In this document: positions 1 to 13,100 of the stretch, one piece after another | Layout: each line of letters starts with the position of its first letter | How positions within the stretch are numbered: position 1 is the first letter of the stretch | Program-made: the position numbers and the translations under genes | The notes under the pieces: generated by a model | What the model was told of the DNA's origin: nothing | Seen by the model: the letters and a program-made list of their open reading frames with translations, nothing else | The model's database searches: none | Assembly: GCA_964019055.1 (NCBI GenBank) | Contig: OZ025212.1 | Span: 820,157-884,156 of the forward strand | Origin: Anthopleura xanthogrammica | Taxonomy: Eukaryota; Cnidaria; Anthozoa; Actiniaria; Actiniidae | Reading direction: 5' to 3' | DNA: 64,000 nucleotides

Positions 1-113
1 TTTATCCTCCTGGATACCGTGAATATTCTTTCTAGTTCAATTCAGCGACGTAGTTTTGAAGCCACTGTTGTTAGGGAATAGTATAATAGGAATGAATGAA
101 TAGGTTTTCTCAC

Positions 114-2132
114 CCCATGATAACCACAAAGAAGTCTAGAAGGTTCCAACTGTCTCTGAGATATGCATAAGAATGAAGAACGAAACCTTTAGCGATGATC
201 TTCAGAAACATCTCCAGGGTGTAGATGGCTGCGAATACATACCTACAGAAAAAATAACACAATACAGGGAATAAAATACATCATTCAAATAATAAAATAA
301 ATAATTAGATAATTAAATAAATAAATGGGATTTAGCAGTGGCATCTCTACAGAGTAGCTCTTCATCCAATGATATTCCATTTGGGATTTAGTAGTTGATT
401 TTTGCAGAGGGAGGAAAACCAGAGAAAAACCCTCGAAGCACAGCAACACAAACAACTTAATACTATGAACATGATATATGACACATGTTTGTCACGTGAT
501 CATTAGAGCACGTGACCATGATACCACGTGACAATACTTACTCGGCTTGTTCAGGAGGATGGTCAAGACCAAGAAAGATACAGTTGACAAGAATGATGAG
601 AATTACAAAAGTTTCAAAATATCTGTTGTTGCAATTGTCAAGAAAATAGCCTTTGACAGAAAGTCCTCCTCCCCCTCCCCCATAAACTCAAGGTATATTG
701 TGAAGTGTAATACATTCCTGCTGGGATAAGCAGCTCAATGATGATCTTCAATCACACTCAAAACATTTACCAACTTAAAGGGGAGAAAAGACTGGCGAAA
801 AAAGTACCCGATATAAAGTATGAAGCAGGAAGAACTTTTCATCAACTTTAGATATTTGTAGAAGATGATAATTCATAGACCTCATTAGCTAACGCGTTGC
901 TGTGTACCTTGTCACCCAATTCAAAACCTCTGGAAATAAGAATTTTTTCGAAAATGTTTTCGCGTGATATCGAAATACAAAAGACAAAGAATCTTATAGC
1001 TACGCGTTAGCCGATTATGTGTATTGGTATTATAGTATGATTGTGGTAAGGATACTTGTGCATGAGGAGATGAATAGCAAACAATCTCACAGGATGGTCA
1101 GGACCCATCAAAAACAGACTCTTTGACTTATTAAACCGCTGGACTTGATCAGGTGCATTCTTGGTCCGTCGGCTCAACATTATGAACGTATTGGGTGATG
1201 GTTCCTGCAATAAAATCACAAACACCTTATAATACTGGACTTTACAGGATCACAATCCCCTAATCTCTAACGCTAATACTTCATGGAAGAATGTACCTAA
1301 TGTAGCCAATGTTTTGGTGAAGTATTTATCTCGATCATTTGTTTAATGACGATATTTCTTCACTGTGGGAACACTCTACAACTAAGATTTTTCCATGTTG
1401 AGGCTAAACGCTAAAAAGGTTTCTTGTAGAGTTTCCACACTTCACAGCTCTGTTAGTTAATATCAAAAGTAACTTATTGTTCTTCATAAAACTATCTGTC
1501 CTCGAGTTGGCCACATTTTAACAGTTGAGCCTTATATCAGCACAACAAACCTACGAATAACACTCTCAGTAAACATTTAACCGTTAATCACGACATCATA
1601 CGAGCAGAAATGAGTTTTTCTTGTGTTGTTCATAATCGATTTCAGCACGTGGCATGTCTGTCTGTTTGAGCAATGAATAATGAATACTGCAACAAAGATA
1701 CAAAACAATAACGAATACAATCAAGAAAGGATGATGTGGTAAACGGCAAAGAACACTAGCATCTTTGTTGTAATCCACCTGTTTCTCGCACCAAACTCTC
1801 ACTAAATTCGAACCCTTTTTTAATACTTATTAATTGCAACAAAAAAAAAATTAAAGATACGAGAAATGTTGATGCAAAACACTTACATCATGTTGGTCAG
1901 AACAATCATAGTCTTCAAGAGGCCGACCGAGTAGTTGTGATGGACACCGTTTTAGCCTCATCATGTCTTTATTTTGCGGTCTACGAACCACGCCATTCCT
2001 ATTTTCAGTCGTCTTCCAGGAGCTCGCATTTGTTTTCGGATACCTGTTGTTTTCCTGTGTTCTTTCGTCGTGTCCGCCGAAAATCGAGTTGCTAGAATTC
2101 CCTGGGTAGCTGTAAAACTGCTCTTCGTCCAT
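114..2132 (-). CDS. Voltage-gated sodium channel-like alpha subunit, N-terminal part (partial)
   Basis: Four exons are joined in phase: 1887-2132, 1056-1204, 542-622 and 114-242. They encode a polar cytoplasmic N-terminus starting MDEEQFYSYP, then the pre-S1 segment (VQRFNKSKSLFLMGPDHP), the hydrophobic domain I S1 helix (YFETFVILIILVNCIF), S2 (YVFAAIYTLEMFLKIIAKG) and the S2-S3 loop and S3 start (SWNLLDFFVVIMG). This order and wording match domain I of animal four-domain Nav channels; Cav and NALCN channels fit less well. The protein would carry voltage-dependent cation current across the plasma membrane. The start ATG has a good context (aaaATGG). The donor of exon 2 is GTATCC, which is weak but required by phase. 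S4, the pore and domains II-IV lie left of the window, so ion selectivity cannot be judged. No further exon could be placed convincingly in bases 1-113. Confidence 0.85.
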
Positions 2133-4118
2133 TTTGTGATAACAGATAACGCGGTCAGTCTCGTAGGTTTTTAATAGCTGGTTAGTTCTGCTACATGATA
2201 GTACACCAATGTGACCTACTCATTGTACAGTTTTCTGCGATACCACTGACTCTCCTAGCCTTCGTCATGCTATTAAAGATCCCAGGAATAACTCATTTGA
2301 GTATCTGCAGTCGGCTTCGATTAAACATCAGGTTGAACCAGTTCAATGTCTGCTGCAGATTCAGTTTTAATTGACGTAAGAAGAGCGACCGTTTTGGCGA
2401 TACATAATGAATGTTTAATGGATAGTTAGATCTGAGATTTTCTGATTGGATATTGAGGTGTCGTTGAAAAGAAACGTACGCACATATCGTAAAAGATTTT
2501 AAAATCATTAAGCTTCTGACGAGCAGCCTTAAACATTTGATCTGACACCTAGTAGAGGTAAGTAAATCCTTCATCTCAATGGCAAAACAACTTCACTATT
2601 AAATAAATAACTGATCATTACGATTAGTACAAACTACAGAAGATCAACTCATTGGGTTTTATTACACCACATTTGATATTACTACTAAATTTAAAATGTC
2701 GAACAAACGCGAATATATCATATAAGAAAGTACTCAATAAGAAAACTAAATAACTGGTTATAGAATAGATAAAAGGGTTCTTTTCGAGTCCAGATAATTC
2801 ACACCACACATCTCAGTGTTGTAACAGGGATGTTAATTAATATACATGGTTAAATAATGGTATAAATATTACAAGACATCTCAGTAGTACTGCTGTTAAT
2901 CCAAAGCATTTCAACATTGATCAAATGTTGTTAACAATTGATATCTAAACACAGAAACGAGATAAAACTTCTTTGTCATCTCCACCAAAACGTGTTTTCT
3001 CTTTCGTTCTTGACTAAAATCAGATTTGAAGTCAAAAAACATTTTCTACTAAAACCTGAGTTGATTGACTGATTTAACAATCGAACCTGTTCGTAAACTA
3101 CTACCCCGGATCAGTGAGTGTATTGCAAATTATACGTGATTGGTTGATTGGAGATCTTATCGTAATAACTAGAAGAATATGAGTTGTGGTATTTGCGGGA
3201 TATTTGAGGTGAATATTTAACGTTCATTGGGTTTCTTGCTTCGAAGAACGATTCAGTAACGATCAGACTATCGAGTAAACAGGAACAAGGCTACCCTACT
3301 ATATTGACCCTTGATATTTCAAGTTGAGTTCAGTATTGGTTAATTGGATAGCTTGAGGCGCTGTTAACATAACAATTCTTGGTTTGCAATCATTCCCAAG
3401 GGAGTTAAATAACAAAAGGCATGGCCGCCATGTTGGAAGATGTAACAAAAGAATTTATTGAAAAATCTATTGTCAAATTCTTCCAACATGGCGGCGATGA
3501 CGTCAAGTGCAAACGAAGAATACATGACAAATTCACTGTTTACATTTTTATTTCAAACTTTGATACTTGTAATACCTTTTACAATACTCTAATACTGTCT
3601 AATATTATATGTGACGTGACTTGTACAATCACGTGATACATGGAGATTTCCATCACCTTGGAAACAGATTGTTGCGAATTATATGAATTGGAAGTTAATA
3701 AGATTATTATTCCTGGTCGAATAACCGAAATTTGAGAGATTTATTTCTATGTACAAGAGGTTTCAAGCAAAGGGTTATAAGCAAAATCAAGAACAGGAAC
3801 TAACTAAAACCTTGTTTGAAAATTGTGCATTTACAAAAACTACTATTCTTCACTATCCTTTCAAAGAAATAGAACATATGACTTCCGTTCTCGCACATCC
3901 CGGAAATACGTCACAGGTAGCGGAAATACGTCACAACTAACAGTCTTTAGGAAGAGATCGCTGATGTGCATTTTAAATAACAAAAAAATCCGCTAAAACT
4001 AGTAACACCTTTTCGGCCGTATGAAAGGTATTGGCCTATTCTGCCATGCATTTCGAAAACAAACTGTTCAACAAGCAAAAACATATATATGTGTGGCAAT
4101 GCTAAGATGATTGCTAAA
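2133..4118. other. Intergenic region between two minus-strand genes
   Basis: This 2-kb AT-rich stretch separates the stop of the ADAMTS-like gene from the start of the channel gene and should hold the channel promoter. No ORF shows recognisable protein similarity. It contains an inverted pair of GCCGCCATGTTGG / CCAACATGGCGGC motifs (3425-3496) and a direct repeat of CGGAAATACGTCACA (about 3899-3935). No clear TATA box or polyadenylation site could be assigned. Confidence 0.5.
3422..3496. repeat. Inverted repeat carrying two opposed YY1-like motifs
   Basis: The arm around 3422-3441 (gccgccatgttggaag) is the reverse complement of the arm around 3480-3496 (cttccaacatggcggc), with a spacer of about 40 bp. 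The shared core AACATGGCGGC resembles the animal YY1 site (AANATGGCGGC). It lies in the presumed upstream region of the channel gene. Whether it is a regulatory pair or the ends of a small foldback element cannot be decided from sequence. Confidence 0.5.
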
Positions 4119-7100
4119 CTAGTCAAGAAAACAGGTTTTACAGCAGGCATGTTTGTAAAAGTTATCGTTGCAGTAACCAACTGTTTTGATCACACCACAG
4201 TCAGCTATCAAAGGGTCGTCTGTGCACTCTGGCTTGGTGGTGGCAATAACAGGCTTTCCTGACGAAAACAAATACATCGAAATCAGTGTGAGTAGACAAA
4301 AGTTCAACCAGTGACAGTAATTTCGCTAGCTTTCTCAATAATGATGGATTAAATATGTAAGTAAACCTCGTCAAAGGACTGGCCATGAGAGACCCTTTTT
4401 GAAGGGGTCCGGAGAGACGTACCAAAAGAACGTCCTCACTATTTGGAAGTAAAAAAGTAAGGTTCAAAAAGTGTTGGTAAGTTTAATTGATCGCGTTCCC
4501 CGAAAGGAATTATGGGTCAACTATTTTTGGTTAGCATTTTCCGCAGGAGCAGTGATACGGGGAATGCTAAATGTCAAATCCTCAATTCTGATTGGTTGAC
4601 CTTAAGTTCAGCTGGGGATGATACAAGAGACAAGAACAGGTTCGTTCAAACTAACCTCGTTTAACTGTCAAAACCACCAATTCTTCCATTCGTCCATAAT
4701 TGTGTGATGCCTCGCATTTGTATATTCCAGAATCTCTGACCTGCGCACTACGGATGGTGATTCTCTGAGATGTCGTTGAAATGCGCCGTGAATTTGTATA
4801 AAAATCTCTGCCATCCTTGTACCAGTTGACCTGGGGAGCTGGTTTTCCTTGAGCATTGCATTCTATTACAACCTGTTCTCCGACTAATGCTTGATGTCTG
4901 TTGGATGGTCGTATCTTGACTGATACTGGCACTGCAAGGTAGTTTCAAAGGATTATTCAAATTTGAACCTTGCAGCCTCAACTAAATGCTTTGTGTTTGA
5001 CCAATGAACCGATGTATGGAAAATGGTGAATTGAGAATAGTAATAACTAAACCAGAGATTCACTTACCAACAATTGTAAGTTTAGCAACTCTCCTGTCCA
5101 TGGATCCAACAAAGTTCCCAGCAAAACAAGTATAACTTCCCTCATCCTCAGAACGGACTTTCGCAATACGTAACGTGCCCTCTGCTAGGATCTGATAACG
5201 TTCTCCGAGCGAACTAACTGGATACATGCCTTTACGCCAACTTGTCCTAGGTAGTGGGTTACCTGTGGCTCTACATCGCAAGAATACTTCTTCATCAATG
5301 TAGGACACTATTGAAGGAACAATAGAGTTACAATGAACGTACCGTTCTAGCCTGGTATACTAACCTATATCTCACCCAATGGCATGGTATACTAACCTAT
5401 ATCTCACCCAATGGCATGGTATACTAACCTATATCTCACCCAATGGCATGGTATACTAGCCTATATCTCACCCAATGGCATGGTATACTAGCCTATATCT
5501 CACCCAATGGCATGGTATACTAGCCTATATCTCACCCAATGGTATGGTATACTAACCTATATCTCACCCAATGGCATGGTATACTAGCCTATATCTCACC
5601 CAATGGCATGGTATACTAACCTATATCTCACCCAATGGCATGGTATACTAACCTATATCTCACCCAATGGCATGGTATACTAACCTATATCTCACCCAAT
5701 GGCATGGTATACTAGCCTATATCTCACCCAATGGCATGGTATACTAGCCTATATCTCACCCAATGGCATGGTATGCTAATATAACCTATAGCCTAGTATA
5801 ACCTAATATATCTAATAGCCATGATGGAGGGACGTACCTGTATCCTTAGGAGCTTCTACTATTTTAGCCGGTATTTGTTTGAATGTAGTAGGTTCAACAG
5901 TGAATCTCAGCCTTGTTCGTCTCGTTGTCGTATCTTCAGCTTGGTATCGTTGAGTTACTTCTCTTGGTTCGGTTATCGTTTTTATTGTCACTCTTTGTTT
6001 GGTCGTAACTGCTCCAGTAATTCGTCTTTCTGTCGTCTCCTTCTCGGTAGTTCGTCGCTTTGTCGTTGGCTTCTCGGTAATTCGCCTTTGCGTCGTTGGT
6101 CTCTCGGTAGTTTTTCTGTCTGTCGTTGGTCTCTCTGTAGTTCGTCTTTCCGTCGTTGGTCTCTCGGTAGTTCGTCTTTCTGTCGTTGGCCTCTCGGTAG
6201 TTTTTTCGGTGGTTTTCCTTTTCTCTGGGCTTGAAGTCACTACAGTAAAAAGTTCAAAATAATCAGTTTAATTATGCAATAAAAAAGGTCGTGGACGAAT
6301 GAAAACAATCCTTCCCGGCCTGCTTACCTGGTTGACAGCTCCGTACAGTGCAGACCTCGACTTCGGTTGGCTTTGTTTTCTGGTCACACCACCGTTCGTC
6401 TGGAACTTCACTCGAATCAGCAAAGCACTTGATTTTCCTTCGCCTTATTCCGACCCCACAAGATTTTGAACACTAATACAAGAAAATATGAACAACAATA
6501 AACGCAAATAACAGTTTGAGCAGCAAATCCTGGTTGTCGTTCGTCCTATAAACAGTGGGTCTGTACATGGGCAGAAAGTAGAAAATATCTAGTGAAGCAA
6601 GTCTCACCGGTTGCCATGGATATATATACCATCCAGCCTGACAAGGTTTGGTGGAACACTTTCTCACAGACGACATGACGTATGAAGCATTACACTGGTC
6701 ACGTGATACGATCCTCAACATGTTGTTCTCACGCACTGCGCAGATGACATTGCGCATCTGCATACCAACACCACAGGACGCCGTACACTATAAAACAAGA
6801 CAGGGAGACAGTCATTAGTGGCTGTGGCGTATTAGTGACGTCACGTGACAATGCAGTCAGAGGGAAACAAATGAGACTGGGTACAAATCTACTCACCCCA
6901 CTCCACTGAGAGCCGTGCCACATTGCCGAACAAGTCGCGGAGCTGGAACATTCTTTACGACTTGAAGGTCTTATTCGATTGTCACACAACGTTTCAGGAT
7001 ATTTTTGATTGTGATCGGTCACGCTCACGCAATACACCATTCTTGTGCTAATACCACGGCCGCATTTCGGATAACACTGGAGAAAAAAACAAAAAGACCA

Positions 7101-10100
7101 AATTACTTCAGAACTTAAAACAATACAATTCACCACTTCATTTCTTACCAAGCTCCAGTCAGAAGCAATCCATTTGACCGTGCAGGGGCCTGGGTTACAC
7201 CTGGAAGTAGTGGTGGGTTTATTGGTGACGTCACAGCTGTCGTCAGCCAGGTATATGTTGTCATTACTGTTGTTGGTACTACTTGAGGCTTGACGACATC
7301 GAACTTGACGAGTGATGATGCCTTCACCACATGACACTGAGCACTGAATAACACGAATATATAATATAGTAAATATATAATATAAATATATAATATATAA
7401 TATAGGAATCGAGTAAGCAAAATACAGAACAGAATAGTACATTACAACACAGCACGGCACAGCACATTATTGCAGTATAGCATGGCACAGTATGGACCAT
7501 AATAGGAGTACATGGTATAGCACAGTACAACACAGCACGGCACAGCACATTATGGTAGCATGGCACAGTATGGACCATAATAGGAGTACATGGTATAGCA
7601 CAGTACAACACAGCACGGCACAGCACATTATGGTAGCATGGCACAGTATGGACCATAATAGGAGTACATGGTATAGCACAGTACAACACAGCACGGCACA
7701 GCACATTATGGTAGCATGGCACAGTATGGACCATAATAGGAGTACATGGTATAGCACAGTACAACACAGCACGGCACAGCACATTATTGCAGTATAGCAT
7801 GGCACAGTATGGATCAACATAGGAGTACATGGTATAGCACAGTACAACACAGCACGGCACAGCACATTATTACAGTATAGCATGGCCATATATAGTATAC
7901 TTACCCGAGACCACCTTGTGACGCTCCATGCAGGACAATACCTCTGTTCACTACACACACGCATGTTAGTGACCTTCGATGTTTTACATCGTTCATCTGG
8001 AATCATTTCAGTATCACCTCCTAGTACCTCGTTCTCACAATGAACACGACGAACCTGTTTTCCTTGGCCACATGTCGTGGAACAAGCGCTCCATCCACTG
8101 ATAAACCACCTGTACACACGATAGAACATCATAAATTCCTCGTTCAAAACCATCACTTTGCGTCTAACGCGATTTTACTCGGTTAGACGCCGCGGACAGT
8201 TGTGTGTGAAGTCATGGGTTGTTACTCTGGCCGGACCCACGCTCAGGGCCTTAAAATATCTGAGTAGAAGGTGATATCTTTACTCTAAAAATATCTGCAA
8301 ATTGTTAGACCTTCGCCATGGCTCGGACAACCATGTAAAATGGTTGGGTCCTGTCCCTTTCATAGACGTTAAACACAGAGGGCCACAAGTTTCTTAGTTA
8401 ATATTGCTTTAAAATTTATCTATATTTTAGAGTGCAATCAGGGACTGGATAGAGTCTCATGGCGCAGAGGCGCTTGGGAACGGACCGTTGCCATGGATAC
8501 TCACCTTGGTGGACATGGTTGGGTATTACAAACGCTTTTGGTGGTTGGTTTGGTTTTGGGGTCGCATTGGTAAGGAGGGACATCCTTGTTATCGCTATCA
8601 CGAACACAAGTGATTTTACGGTACTGAGCTCCTGAAGGAGAGAGAACAGAACGCACAGACGTCAGTCGTTAATAACATATTGATGGACTGCGGTCTTCAA
8701 TAATAGTCATGTGCATTACCTACCTCCAGCACACGTCGCACTACACATCCCATAATTACTTGCTTTCCATGAGAAATTTGAAAGTGTAGGAACCACTACG
8801 AGTGATTTAGGAATCCAATACTCGTAGGATACGCCAGGATTTTTATGACCTTCTCGCAGTAGAATCTGTACAAGAATGTTTGCATTAGGAAGTACTATTA
8901 CTAAAGAGATCATGAGAACCATATAACTCACATGTCCATGGATTGGCTGCGTAATGGGCCCATGTGAACGTATTTCTTCTTTGCCTGAGCTTGACCTTTC
9001 GTACCGAAACAGCGAGCCAGCGATCTTATAGGTACGCGGATTTGTCACATCGAAGTTGCCGTTAAAAAAGAACTTGCCTTTGGAATCCGCAAGAGCTGAT
9101 GAAATAAATAAAATGACATAGTCAATTACATTATGAAGATATTTGAAAAACGATTAATTGATTTTGTTTCTAGAGCCTGCGTTCTTTATGGTCAGCACTA
9201 CGACAGTGAGTATGCGCAGTACAAAAATAGTCCCACATTGTGTAGAACCTTGTGTTGTATCTTACCAAGGAAATGGCCAGCAGGAGCGTCCTCAGTGATG
9301 ACGATGTTAGTGGCGCTTGCTGGAATAACGACAAACTCCTTGTAACCTAAAAACAAAACAAAGGAGGTCCATATAAACGATACAGGAATGGTTACCATAG
9401 TAACTAAATGGCATTTATACTCACCATCACCGACTCCATGAAACTTGCCGGTTATACTACGACAATTTTCTCCATTACCGTTGCATTCCCGGCATTTGTC
9501 CTCTTTGGCTTTTGAATGCATAATAAGGTCACATCCTAAAGGCTACGATTAGAAAAAGGAAATTTAATTTGGTTTTATGTTAACATTTGGTAAGAAGTAT
9601 TATTGAGCTTAAACTAAAAAAATAAGGTTAGGCATCCTTGGTGATCTGGGATCTAGGCGCGCAATGCATTGTTTGTCACAATGAAATATTATCATCTCTT
9701 GTCAAAATGAAATATTTTCCAACAACAACGACGAAATATGCTTTTTCTAAAAGGTATTTGGCAAATACTTGCACGGATGAGTTTTATTTTCTTTATTTTC
9801 GAGCAAAAGGAAACATTGAGCTTCGAACAAAATGTTCGCTGATTGGCTAATTTCTTCGGCCTCAGTGAGAGACGCGGGATCAACTGTCTGCGCGTTTTGA
9901 AAATTAGTATGTAAATGAGATGAAGTTGTTTCTGAATTCCAGACTGTCGAAATGATTCAGTTCTCAGCTATGCTGAACGTACAGACAGATTGTGCGACAG
10001 GAAAGAGTAATTGATTAACCAATTATGATGCAAATTAAAGATGATATTTATCCGAAAAGCAACAATGGAACGTGCTAATAATCAGTACTAAGTCTTTTCA

Positions 10101-13100
10101 AGCAAGCACTTTATTGACCACTGATACAAACAGCTAGAAAGATAGTGAACTATCAACTACACGGATCAGTGGTGTCCACCTGACTAACCATAGAGCTCTC
10201 TCAATGAACAAAGTGTCAGTGTCTTGTATCTACCAAATGACTTTGACCTTGTTTCTGTAGCCACACACATGGGTTTGATACAAAATATAATCTCTTCCTC
10301 ATTAATAAGTCGTCAAGAGACAAACGTTCAAAGCTGCTTTCTGAACAGTTGGTAGCCATAAGCATTGCCAGAAATATGGGACATGAGCCTGCTCATCCAT
10401 GCGCAATGATGCGTTTCAGCTTACAAAATAGCCGCCGAGTCTTATAGGAAATGTATGGGGAATATAGAGATTCCTCTATTTACGGCGAATAGGGTTTTAT
10501 TTCCTCTGAGCTCCACATCGCGACAAACAACCCACCCTACAAGCTACTAAATAAGCGTAAAATGATCATTGAATCATGCGACATATTGGTTCCCGGACTA
10601 CTTGCCTTCGAAAGGCTTCGAAAGCTCTAGATTCCATACATCGTCTATAAATCTTGCCATACTTGACCCCAAAATCGTCTTATTTGAGCTCGAAGAAATT
10701 TAAAAGTAAAAGAGCTCCACCTCGATATCACCAAACGACTGTTTAATAAATCCAAAACCGCTCAAAATAGACAGCATGCCTTCAGAATGTAGGTTCCCAA
10801 GAAGCTTGAAGTTAGGTTAAATTTTAAGCGATTCGACGCGTTGTTAGCTCGTAGTTTTCAGTTAAAAATGACAAGAAACCACAGGGAACTGCTCCAAACA
10901 GCTTCAAAACCCCCTAAATATCGCCATTTTGTTTTTACAAGCTCCTATTGACTGCTGAGATACAATAAGGAAGCTTAAAGTAACGATTTACGTTTGAAAC
11001 TTGTTTCTTGTCCTTCATGGGCTTCCTGTGGTGAGGCTTATCAACAGAAAAATAATAGTTGTTCTTTTGATTGTCAAGTAACTATTTTTTGGCAAGAATT
11101 GTTTTACTAACATCATAGTTGAATATAAATATGTGCTTGGAAACCATGTAGTTATATTTTTCCTCTAGAAAACCACTTCATTTTCATTCATGCGTAACAC
11201 CGCTGACAATGTCCAATATTTCTGGCAATGGTGTTTGCTTTAGATATAGTCGCACTAACAATGAATACTAACCTCGCATTTGCCATTGACACAGATATCA
11301 TATGAATCAGGGCTGCATTTGGTGCCATCAACCACATTGGCTGCCCAGCGGTAGTAGAAATACTCTCCTTTTGGCATGCAGTTCAGTGCACAGGTATCGT
11401 GGTCTGTTGAACAAAATGAATCACAACACATTAAGATATAGCACATGATTTGATGGATGGACTATGAAGCTGTTTGAGGCTATCGACTGTAGGACCCGGG
11501 ATAGTGCAGGATACCCGGTATATATACAGGGGATTCTAGTCAAGTACCCGGTACTTTACCTGGTATATAGGGAACCCATTTGTACTTTTTTCCTTTCAGT
11601 GTTCTGTTGTTGTAGCTGGCACATTGTTCATACCTATAGTCACCAGACCCTGCAGGACAATCCTGTACCAGACAACCAAACATATATGACGTAAGAAGGT
11701 ATGTTTCATACTCTTAATAGGATTAGTAAACTATGACGTCACTTGTATAATTAGGTCATTCAAACATGACGTCACTCAGTACCATGCTCCCGATAGGGGT
11801 TGATTAAACTATGACGTCACTTATATGTTGCATACACCTTATATTTATCTAAATATGACGTCACTTGTATAAATTATGACGTCACTTATATGTTAAATGC
11901 AGCTTATAGGTTATCTAATTGTGACGTCACTTGTATAAATTATGACGTCACTTATATGTTGCATGCACCTTATAGGTTTATCTAAATATGACGTCACTTA
12001 TATGTTGCATGTTCCTAATAGGGCTAAAGAACTATGACGTTACCTGTAAATTGCATGTTCTGTATTTTCTTCTTGGTTCAGGGCAGGACCCGTCGTCTCT
12101 ACATCCGCAAACACATGTAAAACATTAACGGTGTTGACTGACAAAAACAGGAATAATGTAATGGGAATAGATGACTTACGTCACATCCAGACATTTTCTG
12201 TCTTGAAAGGATACTCCTACTCCACATGAACGAGAACATGACGACCAGTCTCCCCAATCATCATCACTGGACTACAATAGAAACAAGACATTAGCAGAGA
12301 TCATTAGCACAAGATGTCGTAACATGCAGTGATACCTGAAGTAAGCTATATTACTGAAACCAACGAGTTGTGCATTGATACATTAATGCCTTGGAACTCT
12401 AGCTTTGGTCCATGTTGGCATGTGATTTAACATAGGTTAATATCCTGCCATTGATTGTACTGATAAGCCGAAGGGCTTACATGCGGATCGGCCACAATAC
12501 TGGTCCCACCTTAGGGTTATCTTTACGAATATCTGTAGATTATACGTACATTAATCCCTTCTAATACCCACAAAACCGCTATTAAGAAGTAGCTTTCAAT
12601 ACAGATCTGGACAACCTCGTGGGAATATAATGTCAAGCTCGTCATAAAACGGACCGCAAAAGCTTTAAACGCCTTGAAATCTCATTATACTCGTCTTGTA
12701 ATGCTAAGTATCTTTGTTTTGTTATCCATATTGACCATATTTTAAGGCTGTACCAAGGCGTTATCAGTGTTAATCGTTCTTCCATCTTAACGATCATAGT
12801 TAATCTGCCTCGCCGACCTGACGTAACTACTCGATAAGCCTCCATGATACTGGTAATTATGCCAACATAAATGGGTTAGCGTGATCTTATCTTAAAACTC
12901 TTAAAACATGAAATCATTAGGTGTGATGTCTTTAGAAGGGGCGAGGAAACTGTCTGGTTGCGTTAGACGCCTGAACGCGTAGCATGAAGGATCGAGTGTA
13001 GACTAATAGTTGACAACATGCCACTATTATCTACATCAATTAATTAACTATTAACATCTGCTTTATTTTATTACTTGTCTGGTTTACACGGAATGTCTAG

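Noticed and set aside
1..113. Next Nav exon after the S3 segment
   Set aside because: Acceptor-like cctaacaacag and gaactag sites exist, but every phase-consistent reading either stops or fails to match the S3-S4 region.
5821..6262. Plus-strand ORFs of Val/Leu/Ser-rich proteins
   Set aside because: Antisense shadows of the Thr-rich linker exon (5838-6239) of the ADAMTS-like gene.
7467..8156. Cys-rich 229-codon ORF on the minus strand
   Set aside because: Its first part is the real TSR exon (7905-8109); the rest reads through the donor into the 78-bp minisatellite.
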